This document shows, one piece after another, positions 1-7,146 of a stretch of DNA of 64,000 nt. Position 1 is the first letter of the stretch; each line of letters starts with the position of its first letter. The notes below the pieces were generated by a model, which was not told where the DNA came from, made no database searches, and worked only from the letters and a program-made list of their open reading frames with translations. The DNA comes from Calditrichia bacterium (GTDB lineage Bacteria; Calditrichota; Calditrichia; Calditrichales; J004): assembly GCA_020635035.1 (NCBI GenBank), contig JACKAO010000005.1:1-64000 (forward strand), written 5' to 3'. Made by a program: the position numbers and the translations under genes.

Positions 1-29
1 TCAAAGCATGATTATTTATTGGTTTAGAA

Positions 30-230
30 TTATAATTCATTTACAGACGACTCAAACATGTATTTGCAAGCAAGTAAACCAAATAAATCCAAATCATCGG
101 AAACCCTATGGCCAATTTGCAACGCCAAAGAAGTTCCTCCAGCCAATCTAAGTTCCTGGAACAGGGATTTCGACTGGATGTCCTTTAAAAGTTCCAGTGT
201 TTGGGATGTGATTGTACAGTATTGTAACAT
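30..230 (-). pseudogene. Truncated AbiEii/AbiGii-type nucleotidyltransferase toxin remnant
   Basis: The 66-codon frame carries the hallmark N-terminal motif of the AbiEii/AbiGii nucleotidyltransferase family, LAGGTSLALQIGHR followed by SDDLDLF (residues about 30-50). In the family the protein continues for 150 or more residues after this GG-T and DxDLF core. Here the homology stops straight after DLF and the frame ends about 16 residues later at VNEL, so the 3' part has been lost by deletion or rearrangement near position 72. It overlaps the end of the DUF6922-like reading frame (185-489) by about 46 bp, the usual antitoxin-toxin arrangement. Family members act as toxins of type IV-like abortive-infection systems. 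This copy should be inactive. Confidence 0.75.
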
Positions 231-489
231 AAAAACATTTTTTTAGGTGTTGAACTTATTGCAGACAAAAATGACGCTGTTCGCTTATCAAGATCTTTTA
301 ATTTACATGCATATTCTACTATTTTAGGTAGTGTATAATAGTTCAATATTTCTCCCAATCACTATACATACCATATTGCAACACCTTTGCAATAATATAC
401 CTGGCGTGTTTTTCTTCATCCAATTCAGATTGTTTTGTTTCCCAGAATAAATATTTTGATAAATATGGCAAAATATTCTGGTTTTTCAT
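185..489 (-). pseudogene. Frameshifted DUF6922-like antitoxin partner of AbiEii
   Basis: The first part (489 down to 343) encodes 48 residues, MKNQNILPYLSKYLFW and so on, ending DWEKY at a TGA. Homology resumes in another minus-strand frame with YYTLPKIVEYACKLKDLDKR and runs to PKHWNF and a TAA at 185-187. The two pieces together match my recollection of the roughly 100-residue DUF6922 proteins, which typically read KYLFWD...LD..K..RFII..VL..G...DW followed by LDKKTL.FLS....IPKE.F.CY. One indel near position 340 separates the frames. These proteins usually sit directly upstream of an AbiEii-type nucleotidyltransferase, as here, so the pair is a decayed module. The function of the family itself is poorly known. 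Confidence 0.7.
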
Positions 490-493
490 TTTT

Positions 494-1447
494 TTAATGT
501 ATCCTTTCCCCAACAAACCACTCCAGCATTTTTTCAATACCTGCTTCAATCGGTGTTGATGGATTATAGCCCAAAATACGTTTTGCTTTGGAAATATCGG
601 CATAGGTTTCGAGCACATCACCTGGCTGCATGTCAAATTTTTGTGTAATGGCTTTTTTTCCCATCTTCTTTTCAAAGAGAGCAACCAGTTCATTCACAGA
701 AATTACATGCGATTCGCCCAGGTTGATTATTTCAAAACCATTTACTTTTTCAATGGATTTTATAACACCATCCAGTATATCATCCACATAGGTAAAATCA
801 CGCCGTGGTTCACCATTCCCGTAAAGCTGAATGGTTTTACCTTCCTGTATAGCTTTGGCGAACTTATACATCCCCATATCAGGCCGGTTTCTTTTTCCAT
901 AGACTGTAAAAAAGCGCAGGGCAAATATATTTATTCCGTAAAGATGATGGTAGTTATGGCAGACAAGTTCGCCTGCTTTTTTTGATGCTGCATAAGGGGA
1001 AATAGGATAATCGACACTGTCTGTTTCTTTAAATGGAACGGATTTATTATTGCCATACACCGATGATGAAGATGCCCAGACAACTTTCTTGATTTTATGA
1101 ATCTTGCATTCTTCAAGAATATTTATGGTGCCGTTTACATTTACATCAAAATATGGCCGCGGAATCCGGATAGACGGTCTGACGCCTGCTTTTGCGGCAA
1201 GATGTACCACCACTTCAAAATCATTTAATACAAAAATTTCACTAAGATTCTCATGATCACGGATATCCACTTCATACAAATTAAAGGTATCATACTGCAG
1301 TGCACGTTCCAGGTTTTTACGCTTGATCGCCACATTGTAGAAAGGACTAAAGCTGTCAATAACCGTTACTTTATGCCCCAGATCGAGTAATTTGTCTACA
1401 AGGTTAGAGCCAATAAAGCCCGCTCCACCTGTTACTAGAATGTTCAT
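494..1447 (-). CDS. UDP-glucuronate 4-epimerase-like NAD-dependent epimerase
   Basis: This is a 317-residue extended short-chain dehydrogenase. The Rossmann NAD motif GGAGFIGSN is at residues 7-15. The catalytic YxxxK appears as YAASKKAGE near residue 152, preceded by the serine-rich WASSSSVYG segment. The GKRNRPDM segment and the SPF loop near residue 34 are typical of UDP-glucuronate/UDP-galacturonate 4-epimerases rather than galE. It would interconvert UDP-sugars in the cytoplasm for capsule, exopolysaccharide or LPS synthesis. It begins with ATG and its stop lies only 5 bp from the decayed DUF6922 start. A second epimerase (galE) sits 280 bp upstream on the same strand. dTDP-glucose dehydratase is a less likely alternative. 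Confidence 0.85.
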   Translation of the reverse strand: MNILVTGGAGFIGSNLVDKLLDLGHKVTVIDSFSPFYNVAIKRKNLERALQYDTFNLYEVDIRDHENLSEIFVLNDFEVVVHLAAKAGVRPSIRIPRPYFDVNVNGTINILEECKIHKIKKVVWASSSSVYGNNKSVPFKETDSVDYPISPYAASKKAGELVCHNYHHLYGINIFALRFFTVYGKRNRPDMGMYKFAKAIQEGKTIQLYGNGEPRRDFTYVDDILDGVIKSIEKVNGFEIINLGESHVISVNELVALFEKKMGKKAITQKFDMQPGDVLETYADISKAKRILGYNPSTPIEAGIEKMLEWFVGERIH

Positions 1448-1523
1448 GATAATTTATGATTGTTAATTGATTATTGAATATTGAGAGTACGAGAACCTGC
1501 TGTGCTTGTTAAAAAAATCCATT

Positions 1524-1697
1524 CTATGCAAAGAGGCTTTTCTCCTGGATATTTCTGTAATATTTCAGATCATCATAAGCATTTACGGTATTAATTATAA
1601 ATATATCACGCGTTTTCGAATTATCCACAAACAACACTTTTCCATTTTTAATAACCTGCATTTTAAAAACAGGAACGGTAAAGATGTCTGTTTGCAT
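1524..1697 (-). pseudogene. C-terminal remnant of a minimal nucleotidyltransferase (MNT-type antitoxin)
   Basis: This 57-codon frame lies in the gap between the two epimerases. It begins MQTDIFTVPVFKMQ and contains IKNGKVLFVDNSKTRDIF and AYDDLKYYRNIQEK. The pattern of a hydrophobic strand, then K-x-GK-x-LF/Y, an R-D-x-F helix and Y-x-DLK-x-x-R is the usual C-terminal half of MNT-domain nucleotidyltransferases, the antitoxin partners of HEPN toxins. The catalytic GSxARGxxxxxSDID half is missing, and upstream there is only galE, so this is a 5'-truncated fragment. No partner HEPN gene is visible. The assignment rests on pattern memory of the family and is moderate. Confidence 0.5.
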
Positions 1698-1726
1698 TTT
1701 TAAATTAGTCTGTTTATTCAGATAGA

Positions 1727-2698
1727 TTATTTTTCCAATAATTTGTTTTTCCAGGAGAAGGCTGTTTCGATAATATTTTTAAGATCGCTGTGTTTTGGAA
1801 CCCATTTTAATTCCTGGTTTGCTTTTGTTGCTGCAGCAACCAGCATATCCGGATCTCCGGGACGCCTTTCACCATATTTCACTTCAAAATCCATCCCGGT
1901 TATTTCTTTTAACGCATTAACCACCTGCAGGTTGGAATAGCCATTTCCCGTTCCCAGGTTATAAATGGCCCGGGGATGGCTGTTCATATTTTCAATACCC
2001 AAAATATGTGCTTCCGCAAGATCTTCCACATGAATATAATCACGGATACATGTGCCGTCATTTGTATTATAGTCATTTCCAAAGATTGTAAAATGATCCC
2101 GCTCTTTGAATGCTGCCTGCAGTAGAATAGGCAGAATATGTGTCTCAATGTCCCTGTCTTCCCCATGAAGAGCCGTTGCGCCTGCAGCATTAAAATAACG
2201 GAAGATATTATATTTAAAGCCATAAGCCTGCGCATACCAGTCCAGGCAATTCTCCATCACAAGTTTACTGTAGCCATAAGGATTGATCGGGTTTTTAGGA
2301 TGAGACTCATCAAGCGCATCTTTAACCGGATTACCATATACAGCACAGGTGGATGAAAAAATAATCCGCTTGCAGCCTCCGGCTTTCATACCCTTGAGAA
2401 GGTTCAAAGTACCTTCGATATTGTTCGTAAAATATTTTTCAGGATTTTCAACAGATTCACCCACTAATGCAAAAGCGGCAAAATGCATTACAACATCGAT
2501 ATGGTTGTCACGAATAATTTTAGCTATGGCATCACTGTCAGCGATATCGTTCTCAAAAAACGGGATATCTTCCGGCACATACTTCCGTCTGCCAATGGAT
2601 AAATTATCCACAACAAACGGTTTATAGCCACGGCGCTGCAGGATTTCAGTAACAACGCTCCCAATATATCCGGCACCCCCCGTTACAAGAATATTCAT
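1727..2698 (-). CDS. galE: UDP-glucose 4-epimerase
   Basis: The 323-residue protein has the galE signature throughout: the NAD-binding GGAGYIGS at residues 7-14, the substrate motif SSTCAVYGNP near residue 118, YGYSKLVME for the YxxxK catalytic pair near residue 145, and RYFNAAGA near residue 170. The GERRPGDPDMLVA segment near residue 278 is characteristic of the C-terminal substrate domain. It interconverts UDP-glucose and UDP-galactose in the cytoplasm, linking galactose metabolism to surface-polysaccharide synthesis. Length is close to the usual 325-340. It starts with ATG; its relation to the neighbouring UDP-glucuronate epimerase suggests both supply nucleotide sugars, although the 280-bp gap argues against tight co-transcription. 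Confidence 0.93.
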   Translation of the reverse strand: MNILVTGGAGYIGSVVTEILQRRGYKPFVVDNLSIGRRKYVPEDIPFFENDIADSDAIAKIIRDNHIDVVMHFAAFALVGESVENPEKYFTNNIEGTLNLLKGMKAGGCKRIIFSSTCAVYGNPVKDALDESHPKNPINPYGYSKLVMENCLDWYAQAYGFKYNIFRYFNAAGATALHGEDRDIETHILPILLQAAFKERDHFTIFGNDYNTNDGTCIRDYIHVEDLAEAHILGIENMNSHPRAIYNLGTGNGYSNLQVVNALKEITGMDFEVKYGERRPGDPDMLVAAATKANQELKWVPKHSDLKNIIETAFSWKNKLLEK

Positions 2699-2772
2699 AA
2701 CTTCCTTTTGTATATTTAGATTTGAAATGTAAAATTTAATTATTTTAAGCAGTGCTAATCATAAATAGTAAA

Positions 2773-2991
2773 TCAGGCAGACAATTTTTGGGTTTCAACA
2801 GGCAGCTTTGAAAGAACTAATTCTTTTAAATCAAGCTTGGTACTTGCATTATCTATATCAATCCCAACAATATTACCACTTGAATCATAATCAACAACGA
2901 CACCTTCGGATATCTCGATACTATCTGCACTATCTTTTTCTGAAAGATCTATATATAGAGAATCGGTTTCAGGATAATAATTTAATTTCAT
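2773..2991 (-). CDS. DUF2283 small protein (putative antitoxin-like partner)
   Basis: The 72-residue protein is a typical single DUF2283 domain: KLNYYPETDSLYIDL at the N-terminus, then SIEISEGVVVDYDSSGNIV and GIDIDNAS. These short beta-rich proteins have no firmly established biochemical role, but they are commonly encoded directly after a DUF4258-type gene in toxin-antitoxin-like pairs. Here its ATG overlaps the TGA of the upstream DUF4258-like frame by two bases, so translation was coupled. The frame is intact although its partner is frameshifted, so it may be an orphan antitoxin-like survivor. Confidence 0.75.
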   Translation of the reverse strand: MKLNYYPETDSLYIDLSEKDSADSIEISEGVVVDYDSSGNIVGIDIDNASTKLDLKELVLSKLPVETQKLSA

Positions 2992-3310
2992 TGTTTAAAC
3001 CTCTTATCAGTAAATGCATTGTGAATTGTTAGTTTATCTGATAATGTCACAACTCTTAAAATCTTTCCATCCAGTTCATTTACTGTACCCAGAATCTGAA
3101 TCTGTTATCTTCTTGTTTTTCAAATTTTAGCGGATTCTTCACAATATTAGTACACCATTCTTTCTTTATATATGGTCTCTTTCTTAATAGTTCCTGCTCA
3201 AAATATTTGGTAAACTTAAAATCGCTCTTTTTAATTTTAGTTTCTTTACCGTTGCTCAATATCAATTCTTTTTTTCGTGAATTCTGTCTTTTCAGGTACG
3301 GCTCCGCCAC
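2988..3310 (-). pseudogene. Frameshifted DUF4258-like protein, partner of DUF2283
   Basis: The upstream frame (3310 to 3080) encodes 76 residues ending DNRFRFWVQ. In the adjacent frame the sequence continues without interruption as VNELDGKILRVVTLSDK and HNAFTDKRFKQ, ending at the TGA that overlaps the DUF2283 start. Joined, they give the canonical DUF4258 tail (R-x-R-F-W, then L-R-V-V and a final turn), so a single indel near position 3084 broke the gene. DUF4258 proteins resemble RelE-superfamily nucleases and are proposed toxins. A true N-terminal start downstream of 3310 is possible because the first 25 residues are outside the domain. A sequencing error is an alternative explanation for the frameshift. 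Confidence 0.65.
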
Positions 3311-3582
3311 GTCAACTACAAAAGCTGAGTGGAATATCAGAATATTAAAAGGATGGTATCTTCGTTTCAGAGCCGCTGAAGTTTACCATTTAAATGTATA
3401 TTTTTCAAGTTGTTATGTCAGATATTAATATTATCTAACGGAGGCGTGATCTATTGCACAAATCTGTTCTGCTTAATTCCATATTCGGGCAATAAAACTT
3501 TCTCATTACATATTGTATTATTTATATTTAGACTGTGTTTATTCCTTAGCCTATATACACTGAACATAAAAAGGCATTTAAT

Positions 3583-6273
3583 ATGACTAAAAATTTATTT
3601 TTCATTCTGCTGTTTATCGCATTCGTACCTGCAATATACGCACAAACAGATAGTGGAATCCTTGGATACAAAATTTCCGGCGATTCAACAACTTTTATTT
3701 TTAATGCCGGGCTCTATGGAAAAGATCCACAGAAAGTGATTGTAACCGGTTCATTCCGTGGCTGGGATAATAATATGAATGATACGCAATGGCAATTAAA
3801 AAAAGGCGCTGGATCCACATGGTTACTTACGGTTTCAAACCCTGACTTTACTGTCATTCCGGTTAAGAGTGAATTTAAATTCAGGATTGATAAAGGCGAA
3901 TGGCTCTCTGCACCTTCTGCAGCCCCAAATACTGCTAATGGTAACCTTGTCTTTGCATATGATAAAAAAGCGTTTGTTCTTGAAGCTGAAATCGTTTCTG
4001 CTGAAAAGATCCAACTAATATTCAAAGACGCCGTTCCTGAAAACTATAACTATGATCCGTCGAACTATATTCTTGAAACAACCAGCGGAGAAATAATCGC
4101 CATTGAAAGGGTTTTGTATATTAGACCAACTGTTCTGCAACTGATACCGGCAGAAGAAATAGATAAGCGTCGTTTGTATTTCTTAACAGTCAGAGATTTA
4201 TCAAAGAAAATCACAATAACCTACGACGGTTGGTTCAGGACAACCTGGTCTGGAAAAAGGTTTGGAGCAAATTTTGAGAGAGAATTGAACAAAACACATA
4301 TCAGGATCTTTATACCACGTGCCGATTCAGTATTTGTTTTTTTATATAAAAAACCGGATGCTGCCGCGGCAAAGACTATAAAAATGACATGTGATCAGGA
4401 TGGTGTCTGGGAAGTTTCGCTGAACGGCAACTATGAAGGCTGGTTTTATGACTTCACAGCCTATGGCCCCGATGAACCCGGAAATCATTTTTTCCAGGCA
4501 AATCCCGTGCATTTCACAGATCCCTGGGGGCGTGTGTCGGTTGATACCTGGGGGCCAACGCGCATCTGGCCTGAAACACATCCGGCAAAACCGCTGGAAA
4601 AAGGCATCCCTTCGATGCAGGATGTTATCGCTTACGAAGTTCATGTACAGGATTTTACGCGTACTTTACCTATTGCCGACTCCCTAAAAGGCACATTTAA
4701 AGGTTTTATACAGCCTGGTTTAACCAATAGTAAGGGTGCAAAAATCGGATTTGATCATTTACTGGAGTTAGGAGTCAACACCATTCACCTGATGCCTGTA
4801 CAGGAATATCTGCATTATCCGGATGATGAATGGCAGGCTGCTTTTAAGAACGATCCTTACATGATCGAACAGGGAATAAATCTTGAAAACTATCAATGGG
4901 GCTATCGGACATCACACGCTTTTGCACTGGAGAGCCGATACCGGGTAAAAGGCAGCACCTGGGGCACACAAAACGAAGATTTTCGTGATCTGGTTCAAGC
5001 TTTTCATGATCATGGCATTGCGGTAATTGTCGACCTGGTTTTCAACCATACAGCTGAAAAGATGGGCCGGCTGTATTATTTTAACTTTGCTGCCATGGAC
5101 GTACCCTATTTTTACCGGACCAATGAAAAATTGGATTTTATCGGTGAATATGGAACCGAAACTAAAAGTGAAGAACGCCCCATCATGCAGCGCTGGATCA
5201 TCGAACAATGTACGGATCTGATTAACCAATATGGTATTGACGGTTTCCGGATTGATCTTGCCGGCCAGACTGACCAGCAGACTTTAAGCGCATTAAGAGA
5301 TGCCCTTGGCCCTGATATTATTGTTTACGGGGAACCATGGATCGCGTCTGCTGATCCCGACTATGAAAACAATCCTGACTGGGACTGGTACAAAGCCGAT
5401 GCACCAATCACATTTTTCCAGGATGATACACGTAATGCATTCAAGGGGCCAACATCCAATCCGCAAAATAAACTTACAGACCGTGGTTATGCCGGCGGTA
5501 ATGGGGATCGTACATCGGCAAAAAAGGGACTCTCTGCAGGATTCCCGGAAGATAAAACACCCCTGTCCGGTATCAACTATCTCGATATTCATGATAACTG
5601 GGCTTTGGCCGATCGTTTTGCAACAATTGATTGGGACGGTCGTCAGGGAGTGGATGAAATTCGTTATAAGATAGCTGCCACACTGCTGTTCACATCACCC
5701 GGACCTATTGTTTTGCATGGCGGCAGTGAATTTATGCGCAGCAAGGCTTCTGCACCGTTAATTGAACTGGTCAAAAAGACCCGGAATGAGTCCATCTATA
5801 TTCATGGCAAGCGTGATACTTATAACCTTGCGCGGGCTAATCAGTTTGTCTGGGAGAACCTGGGTAAAAATATTGGTGATGCACCTGATATTAAATGTAA
5901 CTATCAAAACATGAACGATTTCTGGAAAGGTTTGATTGCTCTCCGTAAAAGCACCTATGGCCGTTCATTCAGGATTTCAGAAAAACCATCTGATGATTAT
6001 TACCGCTGGATAGAACCGGATAATTCGAAACTCCTGGGTTATTTTGTCAACGAGTCAGTTTTAGTATTGCTCAATACAACTGATTCTCCGGCTGTTTTTA
6101 ATGATGTTGAATTTCCTGCCGGACTTTGGAAGCTGATTGGAAATAATAACAAAGTTGATCATCTGCATGCCTTACAGGGCCAAAAAGATACTATCCTAAA
6201 AGGCAGCCGTAAACATGATCTGCATATTGATGGACCGGGATTAAAAATCTGGGTGTGTGATTTTGTAAACTAA
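3583..6273 (+). CDS. Secreted type I pullulanase-like GH13 glycosidase
   Basis: This is an 896-residue secreted debranching enzyme. A signal peptide (residues 1-20, ending AIYAQ) is followed by a CBM48/CBM20-like segment with VTGSFRGWDN near residue 50, a second beta-sandwich near 215-320, and the GH13 barrel. Catalytic-site motifs are visible: VIVDLVFNHT near 481, the nucleophile D558 in GFRIDLAG, the acid/base E584 in VYGEPW, and D671 in YLDIHDNW. YQWGYRTSH corresponds to the YNWGY motif of type I pullulanases. It should cleave alpha-1,6 branches of glycogen, pullulan or starch outside the cytoplasm. It stands alone on the plus strand. An upstream AAAGG precedes the ATG. No sorting domain is present, so periplasmic or surface location is open. 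Confidence 0.85.
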   Translation: MTKNLFFILLFIAFVPAIYAQTDSGILGYKISGDSTTFIFNAGLYGKDPQKVIVTGSFRGWDNNMNDTQWQLKKGAGSTWLLTVSNPDFTVIPVKSEFKFRIDKGEWLSAPSAAPNTANGNLVFAYDKKAFVLEAEIVSAEKIQLIFKDAVPENYNYDPSNYILETTSGEIIAIERVLYIRPTVLQLIPAEEIDKRRLYFLTVRDLSKKITITYDGWFRTTWSGKRFGANFERELNKTHIRIFIPRADSVFVFLYKKPDAAAAKTIKMTCDQDGVWEVSLNGNYEGWFYDFTAYGPDEPGNHFFQANPVHFTDPWGRVSVDTWGPTRIWPETHPAKPLEKGIPSMQDVIAYEVHVQDFTRTLPIADSLKGTFKGFIQPGLTNSKGAKIGFDHLLELGVNTIHLMPVQEYLHYPDDEWQAAFKNDPYMIEQGINLENYQWGYRTSHAFALESRYRVKGSTWGTQNEDFRDLVQAFHDHGIAVIVDLVFNHTAEKMGRLYYFNFAAMDVPYFYRTNEKLDFIGEYGTETKSEERPIMQRWIIEQCTDLINQYGIDGFRIDLAGQTDQQTLSALRDALGPDIIVYGEPWIASADPDYENNPDWDWYKADAPITFFQDDTRNAFKGPTSNPQNKLTDRGYAGGNGDRTSAKKGLSAGFPEDKTPLSGINYLDIHDNWALADRFATIDWDGRQGVDEIRYKIAATLLFTSPGPIVLHGGSEFMRSKASAPLIELVKKTRNESIYIHGKRDTYNLARANQFVWENLGKNIGDAPDIKCNYQNMNDFWKGLIALRKSTYGRSFRISEKPSDDYYRWIEPDNSKLLGYFVNESVLVLLNTTDSPAVFNDVEFPAGLWKLIGNNNKVDHLHALQGQKDTILKGSRKHDLHIDGPGLKIWVCDFVN

Positions 6274-6276
6274 AAC

Positions 6277-6630
6277 TTATTTTGTAAGATCAGAGATTTG
6301 TTTGCGCAATATTTGTTTTAGTTTGTACTGTTTTTCGAAAAGTTTCAGAAGATCGGGTTGGCTCAAGGAATAAAGGCTGGCATTTTGTTCAAAAAAAGTA
6401 TCCAGATTTCGCAGAATCAGTTTGCTCTGTTTTTTGAATAAAAATTCCCTGGAAAGACGGTTGCTGTTATCAAGATTTTCTGCAAATTGTTTTACAAATG
6501 AAGCAAATCCGGAATAAACTTTTGCATACTCTTCCCGGAGATTTTCCAACTGTCCGTTAAGCATTTTTTCCTGGAGATCTTCCAGAGTACCCATAAAAAT
6601 TTCGGCTTTTTCTCTATAGGAATCCCACAT
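6277..6630 (-). CDS. Hypothetical helical protein
   Basis: I do not recognise this 117-residue protein. It is almost entirely charged and predicted helical, with heptad-like runs (LEDLQEKMLNGQLENLREEY and FEKQYKLKQILRKQ), no signal peptide, no cysteines and no membrane segment. It begins 6 bp after the stop of the next minus-strand gene and ends 3 bp from the convergent pullulanase stop. Tight spacing with 6637-7146 and uvrC suggests a common transcript. A coiled-coil adaptor or chaperone-like role is possible but not supported by any motif. Confidence 0.6.
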   Translation of the reverse strand: MWDSYREKAEIFMGTLEDLQEKMLNGQLENLREEYAKVYSGFASFVKQFAENLDNSNRLSREFLFKKQSKLILRNLDTFFEQNASLYSLSQPDLLKLFEKQYKLKQILRKQISDLTK

Positions 6631-6636
6631 ATAACT

Positions 6637-7146
6637 TTACAATCTGCTGTTAATTAATTCAGCATAAGTAGATTCTGCTGTCTTTAAAGTTTCAGCTTTT
6701 TCCTGTATTGTGAGTTTTGTATCCAGTACCCGAAATAAAAAAGCTTTCTCCCGGGCATCATGATGATCGAGTAAATCCTTAAACCAGATATATCCTTCAA
6801 ATAAATTCACAAGCCGGAATGATTTATCTGCACCGTGCAGTGCCAGATCGGTTAAGATTTTTGTATATTTTTTTAACTCTCGAAGGATAAGTTTTTTTTC
6901 ACGTAATAAATATTCAGGCCTTCCACCTGCAGGAAATTCATCAAGATACTTTTTGTATAGATTAAGCCAGCTATGTTCCACAAGAGTCAGGTGTGCAATT
7001 CTGAGATTAGCAAACTCTTCAAAAAGCCCGTAAGCACTTTCAAAATCTTTTGACATTAAACTATATTGATGCCCTAACATAAGCTGGTCGCAATAGGATA
7101 AAATCTTTTGCAAAGATGTGAATGATTCAATTTTCAGACTGGACAT
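6637..7146 (-). CDS. Hypothetical all-helical protein, possibly hemerythrin-like
   Basis: The 169-residue product starts best at the ATG at 7146; a longer frame to 7161 would need a TTG. It overlaps the end of uvrC by 20 bp. Histidine and acidic residues recur at helix-like spacing: GHQYSLM, IAHLTLVEH and LLDHHDAREKAFLF. The last resembles the H-x-x-x-E pattern of hemerythrin/HHE helices, but a full set of ligands cannot be assigned by eye. The rest is charged and helical, with no signal peptide. It likely forms an operon with uvrC and 6277-6630. Function unknown. Confidence 0.55.
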   Translation of the reverse strand: MSSLKIESFTSLQKILSYCDQLMLGHQYSLMSKDFESAYGLFEEFANLRIAHLTLVEHSWLNLYKKYLDEFPAGGRPEYLLREKKLILRELKKYTKILTDLALHGADKSFRLVNLFEGYIWFKDLLDHHDAREKAFLFRVLDTKLTIQEKAETLKTAESTYAELINSRL

